Assembly (NCBI GenBank): GCA_015056885.1
Contig: SVFL01000026.1
Span: forward strand, 1 to 38,077
Reading direction: 5' to 3'
Length of the DNA stretch: 38,077 nt
Source: Lachnospiraceae bacterium
GTDB lineage: Bacteria > Bacillota > Clostridia > Lachnospirales > Lachnospiraceae
In this document: one piece after another, positions 26,488 to 35,701 of the stretch
How positions within the stretch are numbered: position 1 is the first letter of the stretch
How the letters are laid out: the number at the start of each line of letters is the position of its first letter
The notes under the pieces: model-generated
What the model saw: the letters and a program-made list of their open reading frames with translations, nothing else
Told to the model about the DNA's origin: nothing
Database searches by the model: none
Made by a program: the position numbers and the translations under genes

Positions 26488-26874
26488 ATGAAAAATACAA
26501 CTTTTATTATTACAACAGCAATTCTGGTAGCCATCATCGCATTTTGCATAGCAGGTACGGTTGAAGGACAGGAGCCGGGAGCAAGTGCGGCAGAGGAAGC
26601 ATTTTATAAAGAGCAGGAAGCGCAACTTTTGCAGGATACCAAGGCTTACTTAAAGGAATTGGGCTATGCAAACAGTGGTGTGACTTTGAACCGGATTGTG
26701 GACGCAGAGGGCAAACGTGAATATACTTTCACGATACATCACAGCCGTATTGACAAGATGGATGCGGCAGGTCGCAATGGTTTGGCACAGCAGTTGTCCG
26801 ACAGAGAAGTTTCCATTTTGGACGCAGATGGGGCGGCAAAGTATGTTATTCACTATGATTTTTTGATTCTGTAA
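26488..26874 (+). CDS. Small exported or membrane-anchored protein of unknown function
   Basis: The protein has 128 residues with an N-terminal hydrophobic helix (about residues 5-24) followed by EGQEPGASAAEE, so it is either secreted or anchored by that helix. The C-terminal 80 residues form an alpha/beta domain (YLKELGYANSGVTLNRIVD, YTFTIHHSRIDKM) without a recognisable motif. A single Cys lies inside the helix but is not in a proper lipobox. It starts 2 bp after the HIRAN gene with GGAGGAG upstream. No function can be assigned. Confidence 0.65.
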   Translation: MKNTTFIITTAILVAIIAFCIAGTVEGQEPGASAAEEAFYKEQEAQLLQDTKAYLKELGYANSGVTLNRIVDAEGKREYTFTIHHSRIDKMDAAGRNGLAQQLSDREVSILDADGAAKYVIHYDFLIL

Positions 26875-27258
26875 AAAAAGGTTAAAACTATCAAGCTGCA
26901 TTAAATACCGGACTGGAAGGTCAGGATTTGGGAAAAGGATGTAATTATCAATTTTGGATTAAATACGCCCCATTTGACCCTTAAAGTAAAGGGATTTTGT
27001 GTGAAAAAGGATGAACATAGCTGAGAATGGTCATTCACGCCCCGCTCTTGGTAAAATGCGGGGGGTATATGGTCCCAAAGGGATAATTTCATCCCATATA
27101 GTGAGTTTGCTAACAGGTATTGTCTCTCAAAGGGATGTAGAAGTCAAAATATCAAGCTTTTTATCCAATTTGCGGATAGCATGGACTACAGATGGAAAGA
27201 GGTGGTGGAGCCGAGAAAATGCACACATAATTCTTCAAAGGTTATTTACAAAATTTAC
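26875..27258. other. Gene-poor stretch with two clear hairpins and a triplicated octamer
   Basis: No convincing gene is present; the open frames at 27011-27262 (+) and 26901-27092 (-) lack ribosome sites and family features. CCCCGC (27040-27045) pairs with GCGGGG (27058-27063). TATATGG (27066-27072) pairs with CCATATA (27094-27100) and encloses a TCCC-AAA-GGGA mini-hairpin. AAAGGGAT occurs three times (26988, 27077, 27129). It may be an RNA or a decayed gene. Confidence 0.4.
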
Positions 27259-27287
27259 ATGACATTTGCATGAAATAGGGGTATACT
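27259..27287 (+). promoter_or_regulatory. Sigma-A-type promoter of the DUF1653 gene
   Basis: ATGACA (27259-27264), a 17-bp spacer, then TATACT (27282-27287). It lies 50 bp before the ATG at 27337. Confidence 0.6.
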
Positions 27288-27336
27288 CTTAATAGATTAT
27301 TTGCCTCGAAAGAGGATATCGAAAGGAGTTTTGCAT

Positions 27337-27960
27337 ATGTCATTTATCCCCAGACCACAAGAGATTTACAAACATTTTAAAGGGAATTTGTATCAGATTA
27401 CAGCCGTGGCGCAGCACACGGAGACCGATGAATTACTGGTAGTATATCAGGCGTTGTACGGAGATTTCAAGACGTATGCAAGGCCGCTTGAGATGTTCTT
27501 AAGCGAGGTGGATAGAGAGAAGTATCCAAATGCGGAGCAGAAGTACCGTTTTGAATTGCAGGGTGGCGATACTAAGAGACAAAAGGAGCGGGAGAGTTCG
27601 GTGCAGGAAGTGTCACGGCTTACCGAGGCGGCGAAGCCCACGATGACAGAGTCGTCTGTGGCAGCACAATCCACTGAGGCAGCACAGCCCACGGTGAAAG
27701 AGCCTACCGCAGAGGTTCAGCCTACAGAGGGAGAACTGAAGCTTGATCCTTTGGTACTTGAGTTCCTGGATGCGGACAGCTATGAGCAGCGCCTGAATAT
27801 TCTGGCAGGCCTTCATCATCGCATTACGGATGACATGATTACTACTATGGCAGTGGCATGTGACATCGAGGTGCCGGAGGGAGAGACGGAGACACGTTTT
27901 GCATCGTTGAAGTCCTGTCTCATGACACTGGAGAAGTACGAGTGTAATCGTCTGCGTTAA
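27337..27960 (+). CDS. DUF1653 domain protein with a C-terminal extension
   Basis: It has 207 residues. Residues about 5-68 form a DUF1653 domain (PRPQEIYKHFKGNLYQI, VVYQALYGDFKTYARPLEMF). Then follows a Thr/Ala/Gln/Pro/Glu-rich linker of about 50 residues with near-repeats of AAQPT/STEA, and a helical C-terminal domain of about 70 residues (LDADSYEQRLNILAGLHHRI, CDIEVPEGE). The DUF1653 domain is small and its role is unknown. ATG 27337 with AAAGGAG upstream is chosen over the upstream TTG at 27301. A good promoter precedes it, and it probably leads the operon that includes the 5'-nucleotidase and sfsA-mutY. Confidence 0.82.
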   Translation: MSFIPRPQEIYKHFKGNLYQITAVAQHTETDELLVVYQALYGDFKTYARPLEMFLSEVDREKYPNAEQKYRFELQGGDTKRQKERESSVQEVSRLTEAAKPTMTESSVAAQSTEAAQPTVKEPTAEVQPTEGELKLDPLVLEFLDADSYEQRLNILAGLHHRITDDMITTMAVACDIEVPEGETETRFASLKSCLMTLEKYECNRLR

Positions 27961-28000
27961 GCTATGGACCTTCTGATACAGGTTTCGGAAGGGAGAGACT

Positions 28001-28999
28001 ATGGCGGCGACAATAGATACAAAAGTTAAGAACAATAAGGTTTATAATAAAACAAATAAAATGGTAATCGGAGTGTCTGCCCGTGCTCTTTTTGATCTGA
28101 CCAAGGAGCATGAAATTTATGAAAAAGAGGGTGTAGGGGCATATTGTGATTATCAGATTGCCCATGAGCAAGAGCCTTTGGCACCCGGGCCGGGATTTGG
28201 ATTGATTCGTTCTCTTTTGGGATTGAATACATTGGGCAAGGGGGACTTGGTGGAGGTTATCATCATGTCGCATAACAGTCCGGATACTTCCCTTCGTGTG
28301 TTCAATACCATCAGACATTACGGACTTCCCATCACCAGGGCGGTTCTGGTCAGTGGTGCATCTTTAGCACCTTATTTGGAGGCCTTTCAAACCGATTTGT
28401 ATCTGTCTGCCTGTGAGGAGGATGTACAGGGAGCCATCGACAGCGGGATTGCTGCAGGAATTATTTGCACGGAGCGCGGCGGAAGTTTTGATACAGCAGT
28501 TGTGGGGCAACCAGGCCCCATCCGGATTGCATTTGACGGAGATGCAGTACTTTTTACGGACGAGTCAGAAAGGATTTTCAAGGCTAAGGGCCTTCATGCC
28601 TTTGAGGAAAATGAGGAACGCAATGCCCGAAATCCTCTGGAAGCAGGACCGTTTGCCAAGTTTCTGTGCAAGCTTTCGGATTTGCAGAAGCTTCTTGCGG
28701 GAGATGGGGGCGAATGTCCCATTCGGACTGCACTGGTTACCTCTCGAAGTACACCTGCTCATGAAAGGGTGATTCGGACATTACGGTCGTGGAATGTGCG
28801 GGTAGATGAGGCCTTTTTCCTGGGAGGGTTGGAGAAAAAGTCGGTACTTGCAGCCTTTGGTGCCCAGATTTTCTTTGATGACCAGTCGGTGCATACCCAG
28901 AGTGCGGCAGAGGCTGTTCCGGCAGCACGTGTGCCATATCGCAAGAAGAATAGGAGAGAACGTTTTTCCAATGAAATATCAGACAATCGTGCCTGCTGA
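28001..28999 (+). CDS. Cytosolic 5'-nucleotidase family protein (PF06189-like)
   Basis: The protein has 332 residues. VIGVSARALFDL at the N-terminus, LVEVIIMSHNSPDTSLRVFNTI, GLPITRAVLVSG and IRIAFDGDAVLFTDESE match the cytosolic 5'-nucleotidase-1-like family, which has a HAD-like fold and dephosphorylates nucleoside monophosphates such as AMP or IMP. FDGDAVLF is the recognisable acidic motif. There is no signal peptide. GGAAGGGAGAG precedes the ATG. Its last 29 bp overlap the start of sfsA-mutY, so the genes are coupled. Confidence 0.85.
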   Translation: MAATIDTKVKNNKVYNKTNKMVIGVSARALFDLTKEHEIYEKEGVGAYCDYQIAHEQEPLAPGPGFGLIRSLLGLNTLGKGDLVEVIIMSHNSPDTSLRVFNTIRHYGLPITRAVLVSGASLAPYLEAFQTDLYLSACEEDVQGAIDSGIAAGIICTERGGSFDTAVVGQPGPIRIAFDGDAVLFTDESERIFKAKGLHAFEENEERNARNPLEAGPFAKFLCKLSDLQKLLAGDGGECPIRTALVTSRSTPAHERVIRTLRSWNVRVDEAFFLGGLEKKSVLAAFGAQIFFDDQSVHTQSAAEAVPAARVPYRKKNRRERFSNEISDNRAC

Positions 29000-30800
29000 A
29001 TTTATAGAACGTACCAATCGGTTTATAGCGTGGGTGAAACTGGGCGGCGAACGAGTAAAAGTGCATGTGAAGAATACAGGGAGATGTCGGGAACTTCTTG
29101 TTCCCGGAGCAAAGGTGTGGCTTGCAAAAAGTGACAATCCGAATCGTGCTACTGCATATGATTTGGTGGCAGTTTGCAAGAATGGTCACACGATTAATAT
29201 GGACTCTCAGGCACCCAATAAGGTGGTTGGAGAATGGCTTTATAAAAAGGAGCTGTTCCCCGACCTTGTTTGCGTGCGCCCGGAGACTACCTATGGCAAG
29301 TCACGTTTTGATTTTTATGTGGAGACACAAAATGAGAAAATTTTCATAGAGGTCAAAGGTGTGACTTTGGAACAGGATGGGGTGGTGCGTTTCCCGGATG
29401 CTCCTTCGGACCGTGCAGTGAAGCATGTGGAAGAATTGATTCAGGCGAAAAAGGAGGGCTACAGAGTCTGTGTTATTTTTGTGATTCAGATGAAGAAAGT
29501 CCGTTATTTTTTGCCAAATTGGGACACCCACAAGGCCTTTGCGGAAGCTTTGGTAAAGGCGCGGGAGGCAGGTGTGGAGATTTATGCCTACAGCTGTGAT
29601 GTGACACCGGATTCTCTTGCCATTAGTGAGCGCGTACCGGTGTTCATGCGGGAGGAGGAAGTTTTGGATAGAGAAATTTTACCGAATCCTAATAAAAAAT
29701 TAAGAAAAGGCGACCTTTTTGCTATTCCACATTTGCTTCTAAACTGGTATGATAGGAACAGGCGAATTTTGCCATGGAGGGAAGAACCTACGGCTTATAG
29801 AGTGTGGGTATCGGAAATCATGCTTCAACAAACCAGAGTAGAGGCGGTAAAACCTTACTTTGAGCGATTTATGAAGGCGTTACCTGATGTTGCGGCTTTG
29901 GCAGAGGCAGAGGAGGAGACGCTTCTGAAGCTTTGGGAAGGATTGGGCTACTATAACCGGGTGCGCAATCTGAACAAGGCAGCGGTTCAGGTTGTAGAGC
30001 AATACGGAGGTGAGCTTCCGGCAGATTATGAGAAGCTTCTTAAGTTGTCCGGTATTGGCAGCTATACCGCAGGAGCGATTTCGTCTATTGCTTATGGCTT
30101 AAAGTATCCGGCGGTGGATGGAAATGTGCTTCGTGTGCTTTCCCGTATCCGCATGGATGCGAGATTGATTTCCGATGCCAAAGTGAAGACTGCTGTGGAA
30201 CAGGAGCTTGTGGAGGCTATGCCGGGTGACAGACCGGGTGATTTTAATCAGGCGATGATGGAGCTGGGGGCTACAGTCTGCGTGCCCAATGGAGCACCTC
30301 ACTGCCAGGAGTGCCCGGTGGCCGCGATTTGTAAGGCTCATGAGACCCAAACAGAGCTTGAGTATCCCAAGAAGGCATCAGCTAAGAAGCGCACCATTGA
30401 GGAAAAGACCATTCTGGTTATCCGGGATGCAGAAAATACAGTGGTGAGGAAACGTCCCGGTAAGGGATTGCTTGCGGGAATGTATGAGTTTCCGAGTTTA
30501 AACGGATATTGCACGGCGGAGGAGGTTGTGGAATATCTTAAAAAGAGTGGTTTGAAAACCATTCGCATCCGGCCGCTGGAGGATGCCAAGCATATTTTCA
30601 GCCACAGAGAGTGGCATATGAAGGGGTATATGGTCAGGGTGGATGAGCTGGAGCCGTCTGCGACTACGGATGAGACCGGAGACTGGATTTATATTCATCC
30701 GGAGGAGACAAAGGAGCGTTATCCGATTCCCGCAGCTTTTGCGGCATATACCAAAATGCTAAGTATTCGATTAGGCAAGGAGAATTTTGAGGAGGAATAG
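28971..30800 (+). CDS. SfsA-MutY fusion: DNA/RNA nuclease domain joined to A/G-specific adenine glycosylase
   Basis: The protein has 609 residues from ATG 28971 (AGGAGA upstream, 29 bp inside the nucleotidase gene). Residues 1 to about 230 are a complete SfsA domain: KVHVKNTGRCRELLVPGA, RFDFYVE, FIEVKGVTLE and FPDAPSDRAVKH. From about 245 on is MutY: E282 in SEIMLQQTR, the helix-hairpin-helix LSGIGSYTAGAI, catalytic D383 (VDGNVLR), iron-sulfur cysteines C437, C445, C448 and C454, then a Nudix-like C-terminal domain for 8-oxoG recognition (KHIFSHREWHM). MutY removes adenine opposite 8-oxoguanine. SfsA is a restriction-fold nuclease first noted in sugar-fermentation regulation. The frame runs straight through with no stop at the junction, so this is a real fusion unless an indel has joined two genes. 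Confidence 0.92.
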   Translation: MKYQTIVPAEFIERTNRFIAWVKLGGERVKVHVKNTGRCRELLVPGAKVWLAKSDNPNRATAYDLVAVCKNGHTINMDSQAPNKVVGEWLYKKELFPDLVCVRPETTYGKSRFDFYVETQNEKIFIEVKGVTLEQDGVVRFPDAPSDRAVKHVEELIQAKKEGYRVCVIFVIQMKKVRYFLPNWDTHKAFAEALVKAREAGVEIYAYSCDVTPDSLAISERVPVFMREEEVLDREILPNPNKKLRKGDLFAIPHLLLNWYDRNRRILPWREEPTAYRVWVSEIMLQQTRVEAVKPYFERFMKALPDVAALAEAEEETLLKLWEGLGYYNRVRNLNKAAVQVVEQYGGELPADYEKLLKLSGIGSYTAGAISSIAYGLKYPAVDGNVLRVLSRIRMDARLISDAKVKTAVEQELVEAMPGDRPGDFNQAMMELGATVCVPNGAPHCQECPVAAICKAHETQTELEYPKKASAKKRTIEEKTILVIRDAENTVVRKRPGKGLLAGMYEFPSLNGYCTAEEVVEYLKKSGLKTIRIRPLEDAKHIFSHREWHMKGYMVRVDELEPSATTDETGDWIYIHPEETKERYPIPAAFAAYTKMLSIRLGKENFEEE

Positions 30801-30801
30801 T

Positions 30802-31830
30802 ATGAAACTGTTATCTGTTGCAATACCCTGCTACAATTCAGAGAATTATATGCGCAAGTGTGTAGAGTCTCTTTTGGTGGGTGGAGAAGACGTGGAGATT
30901 CTGATTGTTAATGACGGCTCCACCAAAGACCGCACAGCGGAAATTGCTGACGAATATGCGGAAAAGTATCCTACAATTGTCAAGGCTATTCACAAGGAAA
31001 ACGGAGGTCATGGCTCTGCGGTTAATGCAGGTATTGCCCATGCAACCGGTTTGTATTTTAAGGTTGTGGACAGTGACGACTGGGTCAAGAAAGAAGCTTA
31101 TTTACAGATTTTAGATAAATTGAGAGAGCTGGTGGGCGGCGATAAAGTATTGGATATGCTTATCAGCAATTTCGTCTATGAGAAGGAAGGCGAAAAGCGC
31201 AAGAAGATTATGCATTACAAGCATATTTTGCCACAGGATGAGATGTTTACCTGGGCTGATTGCCATCATTTCAGAAAAGGGCACTATATATTGATGCATT
31301 CAGTAATTTTTAGAACCAAGCTTTTGAAGGACTGTGGTTTGCAACTTCCGGAACATACCTTCTATGTAGATAATCTCTTTGTTTTTGAACCCTTGCCTTA
31401 TGTGCGAAATATGTATTACATGAATGTGAATTTCTATCGTTATTACATTGGCAGAGAGGATCAGTCTGTCAATGAGCAGGTGATGATAGGGCGTATTGAT
31501 CAGCAGTTGTTGGTAAATTATCGCATGATTGATTATCTGGTGGAGCACAAACATGAGATTCTCAAGAATAAGAGACTTTTTCAGTATATGCGCAATTATT
31601 TAGAAATTGTACATACGGTATCTTCGGTATTGCTGATTCGTTCCGGTACAGAAGAGCATCTGGACAAGAAAAAAGCCCTCTGGAAGTATCTTGAGGACAA
31701 AGACAAAAGGCTGCATTTCTATATGAGACATGGAATTATGGGTGGAGCAATGAATCTGCCGGGTAAGAGCGGAAGGCAGATATCCGTAAACGCATATCGC
31801 CTTTGCCAGAAAATATACAAATTCAATTAA
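30802..31830 (+). CDS. Family 2 glycosyltransferase
   Basis: This is a 342-residue GT-A enzyme of family GT2. LLSVAIPCYNSENYMRKC at the N-terminus, VNDGSTKD and the metal-binding D-x-D in VVDSDDW (90-93) are visible. The sugar donor and acceptor cannot be told; cell-surface polysaccharide or teichoic acid assembly is typical. There is no membrane helix, so it is cytosolic or membrane-associated. GAGGAGG lies across the end of sfsA-mutY and ATG 30802 comes one base after its stop. It ends the operon at a bidirectional terminator. Confidence 0.88.
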   Translation: MKLLSVAIPCYNSENYMRKCVESLLVGGEDVEILIVNDGSTKDRTAEIADEYAEKYPTIVKAIHKENGGHGSAVNAGIAHATGLYFKVVDSDDWVKKEAYLQILDKLRELVGGDKVLDMLISNFVYEKEGEKRKKIMHYKHILPQDEMFTWADCHHFRKGHYILMHSVIFRTKLLKDCGLQLPEHTFYVDNLFVFEPLPYVRNMYYMNVNFYRYYIGREDQSVNEQVMIGRIDQQLLVNYRMIDYLVEHKHEILKNKRLFQYMRNYLEIVHTVSSVLLIRSGTEEHLDKKKALWKYLEDKDKRLHFYMRHGIMGGAMNLPGKSGRQISVNAYRLCQKIYKFN

Positions 31831-31855
31831 CTGCAATTATTAAATAAAAGATGCG

Positions 31856-31898
31856 AAAAACCTCTGCAGTACTAAGCAATTAGCATGCAGAGGTTTTT
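31856..31898. terminator. Bidirectional terminator between convergent genes
   Basis: AAAAACCTCTGCA (31856-31868) pairs with TGCAGAGGTTTTT (31886-31898) around a 17-nt loop. The A-run and T-run serve both the glycosyltransferase (+) and the PAP2 gene (-). Confidence 0.88.
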
Positions 31899-31915
31899 GA
31901 ATTTAAAAGTCTGAT

Positions 31916-32611
31916 TTATACCACTTCGGGGCTGACTTCTGATTTGTGTTTTTTGCGATGCATGGCAGTGCGGAGCGCCATTACCAGTTCTGTACGATAC
32001 ACCAGCGCATACATCATACCTGCCATTGCAAAAGCGGTAAGCATATCAAACACGGAATGCTGCTTGATAAGTACTGTTGCAAGGATAATGGAAACTGCCA
32101 GTACAAAAGAAGCACCCTTTACCCATCTCTTATTGGAGAAAAGTTTGCAATGAGTGATTGCAAGGTGTGCACCGATGGAGTTGTACACATGGATGCTGGG
32201 CCACAGATTGGTGGGGGTATCCGTCATCCAAAGTCCCTGTATCATCTGGGTGAAAATATTGTCTCTGGGCATTTCTGTCAGGCGCAGATGGTGTCCGTTG
32301 GGCCACAGTGTGGAGATAATCAAAAAGACAGTCATGCCGGCAGCAAGGAAGATACAGGACTTATAATATTCATTTTTGTCTGTGAAAAACAGCAAAAGCA
32401 CGGCCAGTGCCACGTAGCCGAACCACATAAAGTAGGGGACTACGAAAATTTCACAAAAAGGTATATAGTCATCAATTTTCATGTGGATTACCTGAAAATT
32501 GGCAGTTACGGTTCGTTCCAGGTAACTAAACCACAGCCAGTATATGATGCCGTATATGATAAGCGGCAACGCGTGGCGATATTTTGCCCAAAGGGCTTTG
32601 CATTTTTCCAT
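31916..32611 (-). CDS. PAP2 superfamily membrane phosphatase
   Basis: The protein has 231 residues with about six membrane helices. It is a phosphatidic-acid-phosphatase type 2 family member with the C2 motif PSIH (H141) and the C3 motif KQHSVFD (H185 nucleophile, D189). The C1 motif is poorly conserved. It probably dephosphorylates a lipid phosphate on the outer face of the membrane; the substrate is unknown. GGAGGAGAAT precedes the ATG on the minus strand, and a strong promoter lies at 32639-32667. It is divergent from rho and convergent with the glycosyltransferase. Confidence 0.85.
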   Translation of the reverse strand: MEKCKALWAKYRHALPLIIYGIIYWLWFSYLERTVTANFQVIHMKIDDYIPFCEIFVVPYFMWFGYVALAVLLLFFTDKNEYYKSCIFLAAGMTVFLIISTLWPNGHHLRLTEMPRDNIFTQMIQGLWMTDTPTNLWPSIHVYNSIGAHLAITHCKLFSNKRWVKGASFVLAVSIILATVLIKQHSVFDMLTAFAMAGMMYALVYRTELVMALRTAMHRKKHKSEVSPEVV

Positions 32612-32638
32612 ATTCTCCTCCGTATCAGGTATTTCCGA

Positions 32639-32667
32639 ATAATATACAGTATAATGTAAATTGACAA
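32639..32667 (-). promoter_or_regulatory. Promoter of the PAP2 gene
   Basis: On the minus strand TTGTCA (32667-32662), a 17-bp spacer, then TATTAT (32644-32639). It lies 28 bp before the ATG at 32611. Confidence 0.65.
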
Positions 32668-32732
32668 AAAAGCAATGTGTTTTTGAAAATCTTTATCAAT
32701 CTTAAGATTTTTTTGATTTTAAAAATTAGGAC

Positions 32733-32761
32733 TTCCTATTTGGAAAAGAATGTATTATAAT
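32733..32761 (+). promoter_or_regulatory. Probable rho promoter
   Basis: A perfect -10 TATAAT (32756-32761) with a weak -35 TTCCTA (32733-32738) at 17 bp. The leader to ATG 32882 would be about 114 nt. I saw no known regulatory RNA in it. Confidence 0.5.
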
Positions 32762-32881
32762 ATAGCCTAGATGGTTATGTAATATCTAAGACATATCAAT
32801 GTACAATCTTCGATAAATCCCCTAGAACAACAATAAAACATGTGTGTGTAGCTGTAAGTCTGCACAGGGAGGTATATATTT

Positions 32882-34255
32882 ATGAGAGAAAAATATGAAT
32901 CACTTGCTTTGCAGCAGTTGAAAGAACTGGCAAAGGTACGTGGATTAAAGGGAACTTCCACTATGAAGAAATCTGAGCTTGTGGAAGCTATGTTGGCGGA
33001 AGATGCCCGAGAGAAAGCAGCTGCACAGCCTGTAGAGGAGACGCCTAAGTCTTATGCAACATCCGGTGAAGAGGATGTAAGACAAGTTCGTCAGCAGGGG
33101 GATGATGCGGCATCCAATAAAGAACTGGACAGTGGCTTGGAAGCCAGCGGTATTTTGGAGGTTATGCCGGATGGATACGGATTTATCCGTTGCGAGAACT
33201 ATCTTCCCGGTGAGAACGATGTATATGTTGCGCCCAGCCAGATTCGCAGATTCGGCTTGAAGACAGGTGACATTCTGTGTGGTAATAAGCGCGTAAAGAC
33301 TCAGCAGGAGAAGTTCAGTGCGCTTTTGTTTGTAAAGTCCATTAACGGTTATACTCCTGAAGAGAGCGCAAAACGCATGAATTTTGAGGATATGACCCCG
33401 ATTTTCCCCAATGAGCGCATTAAACTGGAGACTCCCGGCTGTGGTGTGTCCATGAGAGTAATGGATTTGGTCAGTCCCGTGGGTAAGGGACAGCGTGGTA
33501 TGATTGTATCACCGCCCAAGGCAGGTAAGACTTCCTTGCTTAAGGAAGTGGCGAAGTCTATTTTGCGTACCAGTCCTCATATGCATATGCTGATTCTTTT
33601 GATTGATGAACGTCCTGAGGAAGTTACTGATATTAAAGAGGCAATTGTGGGAGAGAATGTAGAAGTAATTTACTCCACTTTTGATGAGTTGCCTGAGCAT
33701 CATAAACGTGTGTCCGAGATGGTAATTGAGCGTGCAAAGCGTCTGGTAGAGCACAAGAAGGATGTTGTGATTTTGCTTGACAGTATTACCCGTCTGACAC
33801 GAGCATACAATCAGGTAGTACCTCCCAGCGGACGTACTTTGTCCGGTGGTCTTGATCCTTCTGCACTTCATATGCCCAAGAGATTTTTTGGTGCGGCGCG
33901 TAATATGCGTGAGGGCGGAAGTCTGACTATTCTGGCGACTGCACTTGTTGAGACCGGCAGTAAGATGGACGATGTAGTTTACGAGGAGTTCAAGGGAACC
34001 GGTAATATGGAAATGGTATTAGACCGCAAGCTTTCCGAGAAGCGTATCTTTCCTGCAATTGATTTGGCCAAGTCCAGCACCAGAAGAGAGGATTTGCTGC
34101 TCAATGCAGAGGAGCTTGAGGCTATCAACATTATGCGTAAGGCATTAAACGGCTTAAAGTCGGATGAGGCTACCGACCGTATCTTGGATATGTTTGCCCG
34201 AACCCGTAACAATGTGGAATTCGTAAATATGGTCAAAAAAAATAAATTTATTTAG
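32882..34255 (+). CDS. rho: Transcription termination factor Rho
   Basis: It is a 457-residue hexameric RNA helicase that ends transcription. It has an N-terminal Rho-N helix ([17 protein letters not shown], residues 8-45), a short acidic and Gln-rich insert (about 46-85), the RNA-binding cold-shock-like domain ([14 protein letters not shown]...[14 protein letters not shown]), Walker [10 protein letters not shown] (K216), Walker [17 protein letters not shown], and the Q- and R-loop regions [10 protein letters not shown] and [14 protein letters not shown] precedes the ATG. It heads the conserved order rho-rpmE-DUF1385-prmC-prfA. Confidence 0.97.
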   Translation: MREKYESLALQQLKELAKVRGLKGTSTMKKSELVEAMLAEDAREKAAAQPVEETPKSYATSGEEDVRQVRQQGDDAASNKELDSGLEASGILEVMPDGYGFIRCENYLPGENDVYVAPSQIRRFGLKTGDILCGNKRVKTQQEKFSALLFVKSINGYTPEESAKRMNFEDMTPIFPNERIKLETPGCGVSMRVMDLVSPVGKGQRGMIVSPPKAGKTSLLKEVAKSILRTSPHMHMLILLIDERPEEVTDIKEAIVGENVEVIYSTFDELPEHHKRVSEMVIERAKRLVEHKKDVVILLDSITRLTRAYNQVVPPSGRTLSGGLDPSALHMPKRFFGAARNMREGGSLTILATALVETGSKMDDVVYEEFKGTGNMEMVLDRKLSEKRIFPAIDLAKSSTRREDLLLNAEELEAINIMRKALNGLKSDEATDRILDMFARTRNNVEFVNMVKKNKFI

Positions 34256-34273
34256 AATATTTTAAATTAGGTA

Positions 34274-34302
34274 TTGCATACAGCTTTTCTGTGTGTTACA
34301 AT
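34274..34302 (+). promoter_or_regulatory. Promoter of rpmE
   Basis: TTGCAT (34274-34279), a 17-bp spacer, then TACAAT (34297-34302). The leader of about 75 nt contains a possible CCGCTG/CAGTGCGG stem (34307-34335), which could be a regulatory leader. Confidence 0.6.
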
Positions 34303-34383
34303 AATACCGCTGTTTGTGGTTCCATAAGCAGTGCGGATGAGAACATAGAACTATTACATGAATTTTAATAGAGAGGTGAAAAC

Positions 34384-34584
34384 ATGAGAGAAGGAATCCA
34401 TCCCGAGTACTATCAGGCAACCGTTACCTGCAACTGCGGTAACACTTTCGTGACCGGTTCTACCAAACCCGAGATTCACGTGGAGGTTTGCTCCAAATGT
34501 CATTCATTCTACACCGGCCAGCAGAAGACTGCTAGAGCTGATGGACGTATTGATAAGTTCAACAAGAAATACGGCGTTAAATAA
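34384..34584 (+). CDS. rpmE: 50S ribosomal protein L31, zinc-binding form
   Basis: The 66 residues are the full family length. It carries the four cysteines of the zinc-binding (C+) type: C16 and C18 (TCNCGN), C36 and C39 ([14 protein letters not shown]). It belongs to the large ribosomal subunit. GAGAGGTG precedes the ATG. It has its own promoter after rho and an intrinsic terminator 11 bp after its stop. Confidence 0.97.
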   Translation: MREGIHPEYYQATVTCNCGNTFVTGSTKPEIHVEVCSKCHSFYTGQQKTARADGRIDKFNKKYGVK

Positions 34585-34595
34585 GAATGCAAGCG

Positions 34596-34628
34596 AAAGG
34601 TTGAGGTATTTCTATCTCAACCTTTTTT
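34596..34628 (+). terminator. Intrinsic terminator after rpmE
   Basis: AAAGGTTGAG (34596-34605) pairs with CTCAACCTTT (34616-34625) around a 10-nt loop, and the T-run ends at 34628. Confidence 0.9.
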
Positions 34629-34654
34629 GTTAAATTATGAAATAGGAGCATTGT

Positions 34655-35701
34655 ATGGCAAAAAAGAAATCCACCCGTTATTCCGGCATTGGCGGTCAGG
34701 CCGTTCTGGAAGGGGTTATGATGAAAAATAAAGACCGCTATGCAGTTGCGGTACGTAAGCCCGATGGTGAAATTGCAATCGAGGTGGAGAACTGTAAAAA
34801 CGATGGCAACAAGGTCAAGGAGCTTCCGTTTATCAGAGGTGTGTTTAATTTTGTGGACTCCATGGTTTTAGGGATGAAAGCTCTGAATTATTCCGCATCT
34901 TTTTATGATGAGGAGGATGCCAAGGCAAATGATAAGGCCAAGAAAGAAAGCAATGAACAGTTGACAACGATGCTTGTAACCCTCTTGTCCATCGCTATGG
35001 CAGTGGGGCTTTTTATTGTATTACCTTATCTGTTGTCAGCATTTATGGGGAAATTCATTCGGAATGATTCGCTGCTTGCCATTGTAGAGGGCTGTATCCG
35101 TATCCTGATTTTCTTGCTTTATGTGTGGGGAATCAGTGCCATGCAGGATATCAAACGTCTTTATTGCTATCATGGAGCGGAGCATAAATGTATCAACTGT
35201 ATTGAAAAAGGACGTCCTTTGACAGTTCACAATGTAATGCGCAGTTCCAGATTGCATAAGCGTTGCGGTACAAGTTTTATTTTCTTTGTATTGATTGTAA
35301 GTATTATTTTGTTTTTCTTTATCAGAGTCGATAATATATTGCTGAAGGTGTGTTTGCGAATATTGTTGATGCCTGTTGTGGCAGGTATTTCTTATGAGCT
35401 GATTCGTTTGGCGGGACGAAATGACAATGTTATTGTCAAGATTCTCTCGGCTCCCGGTATGTTGATTCAACGAATTACTACCAAAGAGCCTGACAAGGCG
35501 ATGGTGGAGGTTGCCATTGCAGCTGTTGAGGCAGTGTTTGACTGGAAAGCTTATTTAAAAGAGGCTTTTGGCTATGAAGTGGATGACAGCTGGCTGGTGG
35601 ATGGTTCCGAGGAAGATGAGGAGTTTGAAGCCACAGAGGATGAATCCGATGAAACGGATGTAGAGTATGATGAAAATGTAGCTGATGTGGAGGAGTCATG
35701 A
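34655..35701 (+). CDS. DUF1385 (YqhQ-like) membrane protein
   Basis: The protein has 348 residues. The N-terminal GIGGQAVLEGVMMKN...YAVAVRKPDGEI signature and the central CYHGAEHKCINCIEKG and SRLHKRCGTSFIFFV motifs (conserved His and Cys) define DUF1385/YqhQ. About four membrane helices lie between residues 105 and 260, followed by an acidic tail rich in Asp and Glu. The biochemical role is unknown. Its stop overlaps prmC in ATGA, so the two are translationally coupled, as is usual in clostridia. Confidence 0.9.
   Translation: MAKKKSTRYSGIGGQAVLEGVMMKNKDRYAVAVRKPDGEIAIEVENCKNDGNKVKELPFIRGVFNFVDSMVLGMKALNYSASFYDEEDAKANDKAKKESNEQLTTMLVTLLSIAMAVGLFIVLPYLLSAFMGKFIRNDSLLAIVEGCIRILIFLLYVWGISAMQDIKRLYCYHGAEHKCINCIEKGRPLTVHNVMRSSRLHKRCGTSFIFFVLIVSIILFFFIRVDNILLKVCLRILLMPVVAGISYELIRLAGRNDNVIVKILSAPGMLIQRITTKEPDKAMVEVAIAAVEAVFDWKAYLKEAFGYEVDDSWLVDGSEEDEEFEATEDESDETDVEYDENVADVEES

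Noticed and set aside
26901..27262. Two short overlapping frames in the gap before the DUF1653 gene
   Set aside because: There is no ribosome site, no signal or domain, and the stretch is dominated by hairpins. A decayed gene remains possible.
31946..32659. 237-codon plus-strand frame over the PAP2 gene
   Set aside because: It has no ribosome site. The minus strand carries PAP2 motifs, a ribosome site and a strong promoter.
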